In this document: piece after piece, positions 1-8,202 of the stretch
How positions within the stretch are numbered: the stretch's first letter is position 1
Layout: each line of letters starts with the position of its first letter
DNA from: JAHEAO01 sp041633555
Lineage (GTDB): Bacteria > Pseudomonadota > Alphaproteobacteria > Rhodobacterales > Rhodobacteraceae
Length of the DNA stretch: 64,000 nucleotides
Assembly (NCBI GenBank): GCA_041633555.1
Contig: JBFKFZ010000004.1
Location: 1-64,000 of the forward strand
Direction: 5' to 3'
Notes under the pieces: model-generated
The model's database searches: none
The model's input: only the letters and a program-made list of their open reading frames with translations
Told to the model about the DNA's origin: nothing
Position numbers and translations under genes: made by a program

Positions 1-110
1 CCACGAATCAGAATCGGCGAAAACGCGGGCCAGTCCAGCAACGCATCCACCTTGGAAAGCACATCGTCATCACCGATCCGATCCGCCGCCTCGCGAAAAA
101 ACAAATCCAT
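1..110 (-). CDS. IS5-family transposase, N-terminal fragment running off the left edge
   Basis: Reading leftward from ATG at 110, 36 codons stay open to the window edge. They begin MDLFFREAADRIGDDDV and continue with a stretch around LLDWPAFSPIL. This opening (MDLFF, an acidic patch, then a D-W-x-F-x-P-I-L motif) is what I remember from one branch of IS5-family DDE transposases. The catalytic residues would lie outside the window, so it cannot be said whether the gene is complete. It sits beside a dense catabolic cluster, where insertion sequences are common. The short length limits confidence. Confidence 0.55.
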   Translation of the reverse strand, partial: MDLFFREAADRIGDDDVLSKVDALLDWPAFSPILIR

Positions 111-418
111 CAAACCACCCCGAATGCCTCAAGACCAGCTTATCAAAGATCAAACGCGGCCGGAATCCGGATTTATGCAGAGGTCTTTGAAAGGAACCCC
201 TGCCTTGCAAAGCCGTCTGTGCAAGGACCCTCTGCGCGCCGCGGATCCGTGGCCAGCCCGGAAGCCGCCGGCGCGAGTTTCCTGCGCCTCCCGCCCCAGA
301 TCTCGCGTCAAGCCCCACCGCGCGGCGCAGGGAAATCGCTTAGATACTCCTGACCATGAATCGTAGTAGGTTGATAAATAAGAAAAGAGGTGTTTTCTCC
401 GCGCGCAGACACATTCTC
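111..418. other. Intergenic stretch with the probable end of the insertion sequence
   Basis: No gene is supported in these 308 bases. The part next to the transposase start holds an inverted repeat with arms CCTTGCA (203-209) and TGCAAGG (220-226). The outer sequence, GAGGGTCCTTGCA read on the minus strand from about 232, has the look of an IS terminal repeat. The exact IS boundary and target duplication cannot be placed because the other end is outside the window. From about 240 to 418 I see nothing more. Confidence 0.4.
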
Positions 419-1204
419 CTAGCGCCCCTTCCAGACCGGGTCCCGTTTCTCGGCGAAGGCCCGCGCCCCCTCCTTCTGATCCTCCGACCGATAGAGCCGC
501 TCCACCGTCTCGAACTGGCTCTTCGTGATCCGATTGAGCGCGTCCTGGAATTTCATGTCCTCGGCCTCCCGCACGATCTCCTTGATCGCCGCGAAGACCA
601 GCGGCGGCCCGGAAGCCAGCTCGCCCGCCAGCGTCCGCGCCGCCGCCATCAGATCGCCCGCCGGATGGATCCGGTTGACCACCCCCCAGCGATGCGCCTC
701 CTCCGCCTCCATCCAGCGTCCGGTCAGCAGCATCTCCATCGCGACATGATAGGGGATCCGTTTCGGCAGCTTGAGGCTGGCCGCGTCCGCCACCGTCCCC
801 GACCGGATCTCAGGCAGCGCGAAGGTGGCGTGACCGACAGCGAGAATGATGTCGCAGGACAGCGCCAGTTCCAGCCCGCCGCCGCAGCAGATCCCGTTCA
901 CCGCCGCGATCACCGGCTTGTTGAGCCCGCGCAGTTCCTGCAGCCCGCCGAACCCCCCGACCCCGTAATCGCCATCGACCGCATCCCCCTCCGCCGCCGC
1001 CTTCAGGTCCCATCCGGGGCAGAAGAACTTCTCTCCTGCGCCGGTCAGGATGGCGACGCGAAGCTCCGGATCGTCGCGGAAATCCGTGAATACCTCACCC
1101 ATGATCCGGCTGGTCGCGAGGTCGATCGCATTCGCCTTCGGCCGGTCCAGCGTAACCTCAAGCACATGGCCGTCGCGATGCGTTCTAACCGGCCCGTCAG
1201 ACAT
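419..1204 (-). CDS. caiD: Carnitinyl-CoA dehydratase (crotonase family)
   Basis: This 261-residue crotonase-fold protein should interconvert L-carnitinyl-CoA and crotonobetainyl-CoA in the cytoplasm. It matches the family length. The oxyanion-hole region reads NKPVIAAVNGICCGGG (about 95-110), and Glu112 and Glu132 sit where crotonases carry catalytic acids. The C-terminal part ends in the F-x-E-K-R-x-P-x-W-K-G-R pattern typical of this enzyme. Its ATG overlaps the stop of the upstream CoA ligase by a few bases, so the two are translationally coupled. It is the last gene of the minus-strand carnitine operon. A generic enoyl-CoA hydratase is the alternative, but the neighbours favour CaiD. Confidence 0.85.
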   Translation of the reverse strand: MSDGPVRTHRDGHVLEVTLDRPKANAIDLATSRIMGEVFTDFRDDPELRVAILTGAGEKFFCPGWDLKAAAEGDAVDGDYGVGGFGGLQELRGLNKPVIAAVNGICCGGGLELALSCDIILAVGHATFALPEIRSGTVADAASLKLPKRIPYHVAMEMLLTGRWMEAEEAHRWGVVNRIHPAGDLMAAARTLAGELASGPPLVFAAIKEIVREAEDMKFQDALNRITKSQFETVERLYRSEDQKEGARAFAEKRDPVWKGR

Positions 1205-3242
1205 CGGCCTCTCCTATCCTGATCAGCGCATCCGCCGCGACCGCGCGGCCTCTGCAACACAGAAGCGGGTTGATCTCGACCTCTTCGACGCGGCCGTGAT
1301 TTTCCTCCACATAGGCTTGCACGGCGAGCACGGCCTTCACAACCGCAGTGAGATCCGCACCGGGCTTGCTACGATAGCCCTCGAGCAGCGGGAACATCCT
1401 CAGCTTGCGCAAGGCCGCCTCGACCGCATCCGCACTGGCGGGAACAAGCAGCGAGGTCGTGTCGGCCATCAACTCCGTAAGAACACCGCCGGCCCCGAGC
1501 GTCAGGATATAGCCATGCGCCGGGTCCAGCACGACCCCGATCAGCAGCTCGGCGACACTGTCGGTGACCATTTCCTCGACGAGAAAGCTCTCTGCAGACA
1601 TCTCCAGTGCCGCGCTCTCCACCGCATCCCCGTCGGACAGTTTCAGACGGACCGCCCCGGCCTCGGTTTTGTGGGCGACGCCTTCACTCTTCAGGACGAC
1701 CGGATAACCGAGCCGGCCTGCAGCCGCCCCCGCTGCCGCTGCCGAGACAGTCCGTTCGCCGCGGGGTACCCTCAGTCCGAAGGCAGCCAGCGCCGCCTTT
1801 GCCTCGGCCTCTGAAAGCACCTTTGGATCCAGTGGAACCCTGGGCAACAGAACCGGCAGAGCCTTCGCGTGTGCTCTTCCCATCCAGGCAGCAACCGATA
1901 CTGCCTTCATCGCCTCCGACATGCCGCTCAGCGGCACGATGCCAAGACCGATCAGCCGGTCCGCAATCGCTTCGGGCAGGTTCTCGGGCAGCGAGGCGAC
2001 AACGGCCATGGGCAGTCCGCGGGCCTCCCGTGCCTGCGCAACCGCCTCGATCACCTTGTCCCAGTCGGATGCGTCGCACCGGTCGCCGCGCGGGAAATCC
2101 AGAACCACAAGGCCCAATGCAATCGACGGGTCCATCATCGCCGCGAAGGTCGCGGCCATGGCATCGACGCGCGGCCATATATATGTGTTGTAGTCCAATG
2201 GATTGGCAAGATTGACCATCCGTCCCAGCGCGGCGCGCAGCCCGGTTCGCTGCATTTCGGTCAGGGGCGGAAGCGTTACGTCGCGATCGGCCGCGAGATC
2301 GGCCATCAGGCTCGCCTCGCCGCCCGAACAGGACATCGAGGCGATGCGGTTCGAGGAGAGCGGTCCGACAAGGTGCAGAAGCTTCAGCGTTTCCAGGAAT
2401 TCGGGGATCGAGTCGACCTGACCCACAGCAAGCCGGGCAAAGAGCGCCCGCGACCCGGCATCGCTTCCGGCAAGCGACGCGGTATGAGATATCGCCGCCG
2501 TGCGCGCCTGATCCGAGCGTCCGACTTTCAGCGCGATGACAGGTTTGCCCAGTTCGTACGCTGCGCTGATCAGTCGCTCGAAGGCGCGAAGATCGCCGAT
2601 TCCCTCGATATGCAGCCCGAGGACAGTAACCCTGGTATCCGCGAGCAAGGCTTCACCGATCTCGGCAAAGCCTGTCTGCGCCTGGTTGCCGGCGGTGACG
2701 ACATAGGCGATCGGGAGGCCGCGCCGCTGCATTGTCATGTTGATCGCGATGTTCGAGCTTTGCGTGATTATCGCAACGCCGCGTTCGCAACGGACCCCAC
2801 CATGCTGGTCGGGCCACAGCAGGGCGCCGTCGAGGTAGTTGACGAAGCCGTAGCAATTCGGCCCGATGATCGGCATCTCGCCCGCCGCCGCCAGCAACAG
2901 CGACTGAAGGTTGGGTCCGTCCGCCGCCTCGCCCCGAGCCTCGGCGAATCCGGCGGCGAAACAGATGGCGCCACCCGCGCCTCTGCCACGCAATTCCGCG
3001 ACCACCTCGATCGTCGTACGGCGGTTGACACCGACGAAAGTGGCGTCGGGCGCATCGGGCAAGGCGCCGATGTCGCGAAAGGCGCGTTCTCCGGCGATCT
3101 CGGCGCGTTCGGGATGGACCGGCCAGACCGGACCGGCAAACCCAATCTCGCGGCACTTCCGGATCACGTTCCCGCACCAGGTCCCGCCACCGACGACGGC
3201 GATGGTCGTCGGCCGGAACAGGCGTTCAAGCCCCGGCTTCAT
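1197..3242 (-). CDS. ADP-forming acyl-CoA synthetase, probable carnitine/betaine CoA ligase
   Basis: This 681-residue protein belongs to the NDP-forming acyl-CoA ligase superfamily, not the AMP-forming CaiC type. A CoA-binding Rossmann domain opens it (IAVVGGGTWCGN, about 14-25). A succinyl-CoA-synthetase-like region follows with the phospho-acceptor His253 in SHTASLAG, and an ATP-grasp domain fills roughly 480-681. By position it would make the CoA thioester for CaiD and the acyl-CoA dehydrogenase-like neighbour; the substrate is inferred. The frame stays open further upstream, but ATG at 3242 opens the recognisable fold (MKPGLERLFRP). No good Shine-Dalgarno is seen, and 131 bases separate it from the preceding gene. 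Confidence 0.8.
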   Translation of the reverse strand: MKPGLERLFRPTTIAVVGGGTWCGNVIRKCREIGFAGPVWPVHPERAEIAGERAFRDIGALPDAPDATFVGVNRRTTIEVVAELRGRGAGGAICFAAGFAEARGEAADGPNLQSLLLAAAGEMPIIGPNCYGFVNYLDGALLWPDQHGGVRCERGVAIITQSSNIAINMTMQRRGLPIAYVVTAGNQAQTGFAEIGEALLADTRVTVLGLHIEGIGDLRAFERLISAAYELGKPVIALKVGRSDQARTAAISHTASLAGSDAGSRALFARLAVGQVDSIPEFLETLKLLHLVGPLSSNRIASMSCSGGEASLMADLAADRDVTLPPLTEMQRTGLRAALGRMVNLANPLDYNTYIWPRVDAMAATFAAMMDPSIALGLVVLDFPRGDRCDASDWDKVIEAVAQAREARGLPMAVVASLPENLPEAIADRLIGLGIVPLSGMSEAMKAVSVAAWMGRAHAKALPVLLPRVPLDPKVLSEAEAKAALAAFGLRVPRGERTVSAAAAGAAAGRLGYPVVLKSEGVAHKTEAGAVRLKLSDGDAVESAALEMSAESFLVEEMVTDSVAELLIGVVLDPAHGYILTLGAGGVLTELMADTTSLLVPASADAVEAALRKLRMFPLLEGYRSKPGADLTAVVKAVLAVQAYVEENHGRVEEVEINPLLCCRGRAVAADALIRIGEADV

Positions 3243-3275
3243 GCGGCGGGCCGTGCGAGTGCGAAAAGGTCGGAT

Positions 3276-3296
3276 GCCTCTGGCGGGAGTATTTGG
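3276..3296 (+). repeat. Intergenic motif resembling a Rhodobacterales dispersed element
   Basis: The 131-base gap between the acyl-CoA dehydrogenase and CoA ligase genes contains GCCTCTGGCGGGAG followed by TATTTGG. From memory, near-identical strings sit between genes in many Roseobacter-group genomes. No second copy was seen in this window, so its repeat nature is recollection, not something shown here. Confidence 0.3.
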
Positions 3297-3373
3297 GCGA
3301 CAAACAAGCCGTGGAAGAGTGAACCCTCCCGGCTTTTTCTTCGAAGCAATACTCGCGCCGCAGGCATCTAAGG

Positions 3374-4534
3374 CTATGCCCCCAGGGGCCGCAGAAGCTC
3401 GCGGCTGATGATATGACGCTGGATCTCGGACGTGCCGTCCCAGATACGTTCGACCCTGGCATCGCGCCAGAAACGCTCGATTGGAAAATCGTCCATCAGA
3501 CCCATACCACCATGGATCTGCAAGGTCGCATCGGTAACGCGGGCCAGCATTTCGGTGGCGTAGAGCTTGGCGCTTGCAATCTCGCGGTTTGCGGTCAGGT
3601 CCTGATCTAGCCGCCAGGCGGCGGAAAGTGTCAGCCAGTCGGCAGCGTCGATTTCGGTGATCATGTCGGCGATCTGGAAGCCCACGCCCTGAAACTTGCC
3701 GATTGGCTGGCCGAACTGTTCGCGCTCGGCAGCATAGTTCAGGGCATAGTCGAAAACGCGCCGCGCTCGGCCCACGGACATCGCGGCGACAGTGATGCGC
3801 GTGGCGTAGAGCCAGGTATTCATTACCTCCAAACCGCCATCGACCTCGCCCAGCACCTGCGCATCGGGCAGGCGGCAATCGTCGAAATCAAGGATCATGT
3901 TCTTGTAGCCGCGGTGGCTGACGGATTTGTAACCCTCACGGATGGTGAAGCCTTTCGTGCCGCGATCGACAAGGAACGCCGTGATGCGTTTCTTGGGACC
4001 TTTTGGCGTCTGATCCTCTCCGGTCGCCACAAACACGATGATGAAATCGGCATGTTCGGCGCCGGAAATGAAATGCTTGGTGCCATTCAACACCCAGTCT
4101 GCGCCGTCACGCCGCGCGGCGCATTTCATGCTGCGTATGTCCGAGCCCGCGCCGGGTTCGGTCATTGCCAGCGCATCCATCCGCTCGCCGCGGACAGCCG
4201 GCAGCAGATAGCGCTCGCGCTGTTCGCCTGCACAGGCCATGAGGATGTTCTGCGGCCGACCGAAGAAATGGTTCAGCGCCATCGAACCGCGTCCCAACTC
4301 GCGTTCAACCAGCGCGAAATCGAGATGCGAAAGGCCCGCGCCTCCCACGTCTTCGGGGAAATTGCAGGCGTAGAACCCGAGATCGATCGTCTTGCGCTTG
4401 ATATCATCAGCGATCTCGCGCGGAACTTCGCTGGTGCGCTCGACAAGTGCTTCATGCGGATAGATCTCGTTCTCGACGAAGCTGCGCACTGTCGAGACGA
4501 TCATCTCCTGTTCGTCGTTCAGTCCAAAGTCCAT
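3374..4534 (-). CDS. Acyl-CoA dehydrogenase-like flavoprotein, probable gamma-butyrobetainyl/crotonobetainyl-CoA redox enzyme
   Basis: This 386-residue protein has the full acyl-CoA dehydrogenase layout: helical N-domain, middle beta domain with AMTEPGAGSD (FAD/substrate), and C-domain with REQFGQPIGKFQ and the late QIHGGMGLM. The usual catalytic glutamate in the Y-E-G-T loop near the C-terminus is replaced: the protein reads RIWDGTSEIQ. The alternative isovaleryl/long-chain-type position reads ATRITVAA, also without Glu. It may therefore act as a reductase like CaiA, or use Asp. It starts just after the SDR gene (stop at 4538), as part of the carnitine operon. The substrate is inferred from context. 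Confidence 0.8.
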   Translation of the reverse strand: MDFGLNDEQEMIVSTVRSFVENEIYPHEALVERTSEVPREIADDIKRKTIDLGFYACNFPEDVGGAGLSHLDFALVERELGRGSMALNHFFGRPQNILMACAGEQRERYLLPAVRGERMDALAMTEPGAGSDIRSMKCAARRDGADWVLNGTKHFISGAEHADFIIVFVATGEDQTPKGPKKRITAFLVDRGTKGFTIREGYKSVSHRGYKNMILDFDDCRLPDAQVLGEVDGGLEVMNTWLYATRITVAAMSVGRARRVFDYALNYAAEREQFGQPIGKFQGVGFQIADMITEIDAADWLTLSAAWRLDQDLTANREIASAKLYATEMLARVTDATLQIHGGMGLMDDFPIERFWRDARVERIWDGTSEIQRHIISRELLRPLGA

Positions 4535-4537
4535 CTG

Positions 4538-5299
4538 CTAGACCTGCGGATCAGGATTGACGGTATGGCCATCCACAGCGATGACCTGTCCCGACACCAG
4601 ACGGGCCGCATCGGAGGCCAGAAAGACGGCCATGCTGGCGATGTCCCGCGCCTCGACGAAGCTCTGCATCGACGTGCCCTTTGCATAGCCCTCATAGACC
4701 TGATCCCGCGTCATGCCCTTGGCCTTGGCCTCGGCAACAAGAACGGCCTCCATCCGCGGTCCTTCGACCGAGCCGGGAGCGATCACGTTGGCGCGGATGC
4801 CAAACGGGCCGAGTTCCATTGCTGCGGTCTTCATCAGCCCGATCACCGCCCATTTCGCGGCCGCGTAGGGCGCGCGGTTGGGGTAGCCGTAGAGACCGGC
4901 GGTTGAAGAGGTGAAGATCATCGCGCCGGACCGGGCCGACTTCATCATCGGGGCCGCGAACTTGGCGGCAAGGAAGGCTCCGTCAAGGTTGACGGCCGTG
5001 CAGGCGCGCCAGTCCGATAGCGCGACTTCTTCGATCAGCGCGGTCGGTCCCTTGGTGCCCGCATTGGCGCAGAGCACGTCCAGTCCCTTCCATTCTTCCT
5101 TGACGCTGGCGAAGAAGCCGGCCATCGCGTCTTCGTCCGAGGCGTTGACCACCGCACCCCGGATCGGCCCGGGCAGGGCAGCGACGGCCGCGGCATCGAC
5201 ATCGGTGACCCAGACCTGCGCCCCGGTATCGGCAAAAGCCTGTGCCATGGCGAAGCCGATCCCCGAGGCCCCGGCGGTTATGACAACGCGGCGGCTCAG
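4538..5299 (-). CDS. Short-chain dehydrogenase/reductase with probable CTG start
   Basis: Classical SDR fold: cofactor motif TAGASGIG near the N-terminus, NAG (CANAGTKG), catalytic Ser (TSST), and Y-x-x-x-K as YAAAK, then the PGSVEGPR substrate loop. The first ATG in frame (5248) would delete the cofactor motif, so the gene must start earlier. The only plausible codon is CTG at 5299, which overlaps the TGA of the upstream carnitine dehydrogenase gene. A GGAAGG sits six bases before it. That start gives 253 residues, a normal SDR length. The role in the carnitine operon is unclear; oxidation of a hydroxy intermediate is likely. Confidence 0.75.
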   Translation of the reverse strand: MSRRVVITAGASGIGFAMAQAFADTGAQVWVTDVDAAAVAALPGPIRGAVVNASDEDAMAGFFASVKEEWKGLDVLCANAGTKGPTALIEEVALSDWRACTAVNLDGAFLAAKFAAPMMKSARSGAMIFTSSTAGLYGYPNRAPYAAAKWAVIGLMKTAAMELGPFGIRANVIAPGSVEGPRMEAVLVAEAKAKGMTRDQVYEGYAKGTSMQSFVEARDIASMAVFLASDAARLVSGQVIAVDGHTVNPDPQV

Positions 5300-6726
5300 A
5301 TCACACCTTCCGGGCGCGGCAGTGAGGCATGGGCCGCGGCCAGGGCCTCGACCTTGCCGCGCACGGCATCAGAGGGTTCGCAGGCGCGGCGAGTTTCGAG
5401 GTCAACGTGGATCAGAAGCTGCTCTCCTGTCGACAAGAGCGTGCCGTCGTCGCGGTACATCTCGTTGAAAAGGCGGAGCTTCTTGCCCTTGCCTTCCAGC
5501 ACCCGGCTGTGGACATAGACGGTCTGCCCGGCCAGCGCCTCGGCCAGAAACCTAATGCGGATATCCACGGTGAAATAGCTGAGGCCGCCGGCGATGTAGT
5601 TGGTATCCGCACCGACCCGCCGCATGATGTCGTCGGCAGCGTCGGAATAGACCTGTCCGTACCGGCTTTCGTTCATGTGGCCGTTGTAATCGGTCCAGTC
5701 GCTCGGGATCACCCGGCGAAGCGTCGTGACGGGGCCATCGGCGGCCTGGGCCGGCGCGGCCATCGCCGCCTGGTGCTTGTTCAGCAGCGCGCCGGCGGCC
5801 GAGTCGCGGGCCTTCAGCGCGCGCAGGATGCCGACGAGGTTGTCATCGCGCAGCCGCTCGAGCTGCCGGATCGAGAGGGCGCCGGATTGCGCATCGGACT
5901 GGTCGGCGATTCTGTCGATCAGCTCGCCTGTCAGTTCAGGCACGTCCATCAGCTTGGTCCAGGGCCAGGCGAGGCAGGGCCCGAACTGTTCGATGAAATG
6001 TCGCATGCCTGCTTCACCGCCAGCAATCCGATAGGTCTCGAACAGGCCCATCTGCGCCCAACGCAAGCCAAAGCCGTAGCGGATCACGTCGTCGATTTCC
6101 TGGGTCGTCGCAATACCGTCCCGGATCAACCACAGTGCCTCGCGCCAGACCGCTTCCAGAAGGCGGTCGGCGATATGGGCGTCGATCTCTTTGCGCACAT
6201 GCAGCGGATGCATGCCGATGGCTAGCAGGACCTCTTTGGCGGTTTCGACCGCAGCGCCGTCATTGGCAGGCGACGGTACAAGTTCGACGACCGGCAAGAG
6301 ATAGACCGGGTTGAACGGATGGGTCACGAGGATGCGGCCGGGATGCTTCGCGCCTTCCTGCAGCTCGGAGGGTTTGAAGCCGGAAGTCGAGGACCCGATG
6401 ACCGTTTCGGGGCTGGCATGTGCCTCGATCTCGGCATGGACCTTGTGCTTGAGGTCGAGCCGTTCCGGTACGCTTTCCTGAATGAAATCCGCCCCGCTGA
6501 CGGCCTCGGCAACGGTCTTGGCGTGGCGCAGGCGACCCTCTGCGGGCATCGCGGTGTCATAGAGCATCGGCAGGGCATGACGGGCATTGGCCAGCACTTC
6601 CGCGATCTTGCGTTCGGATTGCGGATCGGGATCGAAGAGCGCCACATCCCAGCCATTCAGCAGGAACCGCGCGGCCCAGCCGCCGCCGATAACCCCGCCG
6701 CCGATTATTGCCGCCTTTCTTGTCAT
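5296..6726 (-). CDS. cdhAB: Bifunctional L-carnitine dehydrogenase / betainyl-CoA thioesterase
   Basis: This 476-residue fusion joins two steps of aerobic carnitine breakdown. Residues 1 to about 320 form a 3-hydroxyacyl-CoA-dehydrogenase-type enzyme: NAD site IIGGGVIGGGWA at 7-18, THPFNPVYLLPVVE around 160, then the helical C-domain. This part oxidises L-carnitine to 3-dehydrocarnitine. From about 335 a hot-dog thioesterase domain follows, with DWTDYNGHMNESRY, and should release glycine betaine from betainyl-CoA. Such fusions are known in rhizobia. The ATG overlaps the stop of the lipocalin gene as ATGA, and its own TGA overlaps the probable CTG start of the SDR gene. Confidence 0.9.
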   Translation of the reverse strand: MTRKAAIIGGGVIGGGWAARFLLNGWDVALFDPDPQSERKIAEVLANARHALPMLYDTAMPAEGRLRHAKTVAEAVSGADFIQESVPERLDLKHKVHAEIEAHASPETVIGSSTSGFKPSELQEGAKHPGRILVTHPFNPVYLLPVVELVPSPANDGAAVETAKEVLLAIGMHPLHVRKEIDAHIADRLLEAVWREALWLIRDGIATTQEIDDVIRYGFGLRWAQMGLFETYRIAGGEAGMRHFIEQFGPCLAWPWTKLMDVPELTGELIDRIADQSDAQSGALSIRQLERLRDDNLVGILRALKARDSAAGALLNKHQAAMAAPAQAADGPVTTLRRVIPSDWTDYNGHMNESRYGQVYSDAADDIMRRVGADTNYIAGGLSYFTVDIRIRFLAEALAGQTVYVHSRVLEGKGKKLRLFNEMYRDDGTLLSTGEQLLIHVDLETRRACEPSDAVRGKVEALAAAHASLPRPEGVI

Positions 6727-7217
6727 TGAAGCACCTGCAATCGGGCCAGATCATAGCCGTTGAATTCCAGAACCTGCCGCGCCGCTTCCATCCTGTCGGT
6801 AGGGATCGCCGCGTCGCGGTTGAGGACGAAGCCGAAAGCGCCGTTGGGTGTACCGATCACGGCAGTACGGTAACTTTCGTCGACCCAGAGCACCCAGAAT
6901 GGCGGGGCCTCGCCGCCATCCGAACGCCGAAAGCGGCCTGGACCGGCCGGGGTGATCGGCAAGGCGCGGGGACCGTCCGCGGTCTCGATCATCATGCGGC
7001 CTTCGGTTGCTGCGAGATCAAAGCCGATCCGGGTGCCGGGTTGCCAGAGTGCCGCCGGAAAGGCCGCTACCGACACCCAGTCGCCCTGCATTCGCGCCGG
7101 GTTCCAGAGTGCGGCCGAACTGATCTGCGTCGCGCTATCGCGGTATCCTGCCACGCGCGGTTCGGTTGTGCAGGCTGTCAGTCCCATCAGCATTAACATT
7201 GCCGTGCGTCGGATCAC
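6723..7217 (-). CDS. Lipocalin-family lipoprotein
   Basis: Taking GTG at 7217, which overlaps the TGA of cdhC, gives 164 residues. The N-terminus is a short lipoprotein signal with lipobox LTAC at about residues 13-16, so the mature protein would be lipid-anchored in the envelope. The body resembles bacterial lipocalins: G-D-W-V-S-V-A opens the barrel, then repeated strands, with FWVLWVDESYRTAVIG and GFVLNRD late. It is embedded in a catabolic operon, with 4-base overlaps to cdhC upstream and the carnitine dehydrogenase fusion downstream. A role in binding a hydrophobic ligand or carnitine ester at the envelope is only inference. Confidence 0.7.
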   Translation of the reverse strand: MIRRTAMLMLMGLTACTTEPRVAGYRDSATQISSAALWNPARMQGDWVSVAAFPAALWQPGTRIGFDLAATEGRMMIETADGPRALPITPAGPGRFRRSDGGEAPPFWVLWVDESYRTAVIGTPNGAFGFVLNRDAAIPTDRMEAARQVLEFNGYDLARLQVLQ

Positions 7218-8128
7218 GTCGCCACCGGTGCGCGCTTTGTCAGGCTGAGCTTCTTGCGTACCTCGGCGGGGCCGATAACTTTCGCGCCCAATGCTTCGAT
7301 GACCAGGCGGGCGCGCTCGACCAGCTGCTCGTTGGTGGCCAACTGCCCCTTCGCGAGCCAGAGGTTGTCTTCCAGGCCAACGCGCACGTTGCCGCCTGCA
7401 AGCACAGCGGCGGCGACGTAGGGCATTTCGTTGCGGCCGATCGAAAAGGCCGACCAGTGCCAGTCCTTCGGTACGTTGTTCACCATCGCCATGAAGGTAT
7501 TGAGGTCGTCGGGCGCGCCCCATGGCACGCCCATGCAAAGCTGAACGAGGGCAGGCGACTTCAACACGCCGTCGCTGACGAGTTGCTTGGCAAGCCAAAG
7601 GTGGCCGGTATCAAAGGCCTCGATCTCGGGCATCACGCCCAATTCGGTCATCATGCTGCCCATAGCCTTCAGCATCCCCGGCGTATTGGTCATGACGTAA
7701 TCTGCTTCGGCGAAATTCATCGTTCCGCAATCGAGGGTGCAGATCTCGGGCAGACATTCGGCGACATGGGCGACACGTTCTTCGGCGCTTGCCATGTCGG
7801 TGCCCTTCGCCAGGGGAAACGGCGCCGAGGGCGCGCCGAAAACGATATCGCCACCCATCCCTGCTGTCAGATTCAGGACCACGTCGACTTCTGCATCGCG
7901 GATCCGGTCGGTCACTTCGCGGAACAGCCTGGGAGCGCGCGACGGCGCGCCGGTTTCAGGGTCGCGGACATGGCAATGCACCACGGCGGCCCCGGCTTTC
8001 GCCGCGGCGATCGCGCTGTCGGCGATCTGTTTCGGGCTGCGCGGTACATGCGGGCTGCGGTCTTGCGTGCCGCCCGATCCTGTTACGGCGCAGGTGATAA
8101 AGACCTCGTGGTTCATTTCCAGTGGCAT
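7214..8128 (-). CDS. cdhC: 3-dehydrocarnitine:acetyl-CoA cleavage enzyme (BKACE family, formerly DUF849)
   Basis: This 304-residue TIM-barrel enzyme should condense 3-dehydrocarnitine with acetyl-CoA to give acetoacetate and betainyl-CoA. Family signs are VVHCHVRDP (metal-binding histidines), NLTAGMGGD, CTLDCGTMNF, and the C-terminal NVRVGLEDNLWLAKGQ. ATG at 8128 is chosen because GGAGG lies seven bases upstream; a TTG ten codons earlier is less likely. It is the first gene of the minus-strand carnitine operon, facing a GlxA/AraC-type regulator across 73 bases. The lipocalin gene overlaps its stop codon. The fused dehydrogenase-thioesterase two genes on makes the CdhC assignment strong. Confidence 0.9.
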   Translation of the reverse strand: MPLEMNHEVFITCAVTGSGGTQDRSPHVPRSPKQIADSAIAAAKAGAAVVHCHVRDPETGAPSRAPRLFREVTDRIRDAEVDVVLNLTAGMGGDIVFGAPSAPFPLAKGTDMASAEERVAHVAECLPEICTLDCGTMNFAEADYVMTNTPGMLKAMGSMMTELGVMPEIEAFDTGHLWLAKQLVSDGVLKSPALVQLCMGVPWGAPDDLNTFMAMVNNVPKDWHWSAFSIGRNEMPYVAAAVLAGGNVRVGLEDNLWLAKGQLATNEQLVERARLVIEALGAKVIGPAEVRKKLSLTKRAPVAT

Positions 8129-8190
8129 ATCCGTCCCTCCGATGGCGACTCGCGGCAATCTGACACTATGTGGCTTGATTTTGCCAATCG

Positions 8191-8202
8191 TGCATTATTG
8201 CA
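8191..8202. promoter_or_regulatory. Small palindrome in the cdhC/regulator divergent control region
   Basis: The 73-base gap between cdhC and the divergent AraC-type gene contains TGCA-TTAT-TGCA, immediately before and into the regulator's first ATG. An operator for self-repression or for the carnitine operon is possible. No convincing -35/-10 pair was recognised in the gap. Confidence 0.3.

Noticed and set aside
1869..3371. 500-codon plus-strand frame
   Set aside because: Antisense to the CoA ligase, which has all expected motifs; no start signal or family match.
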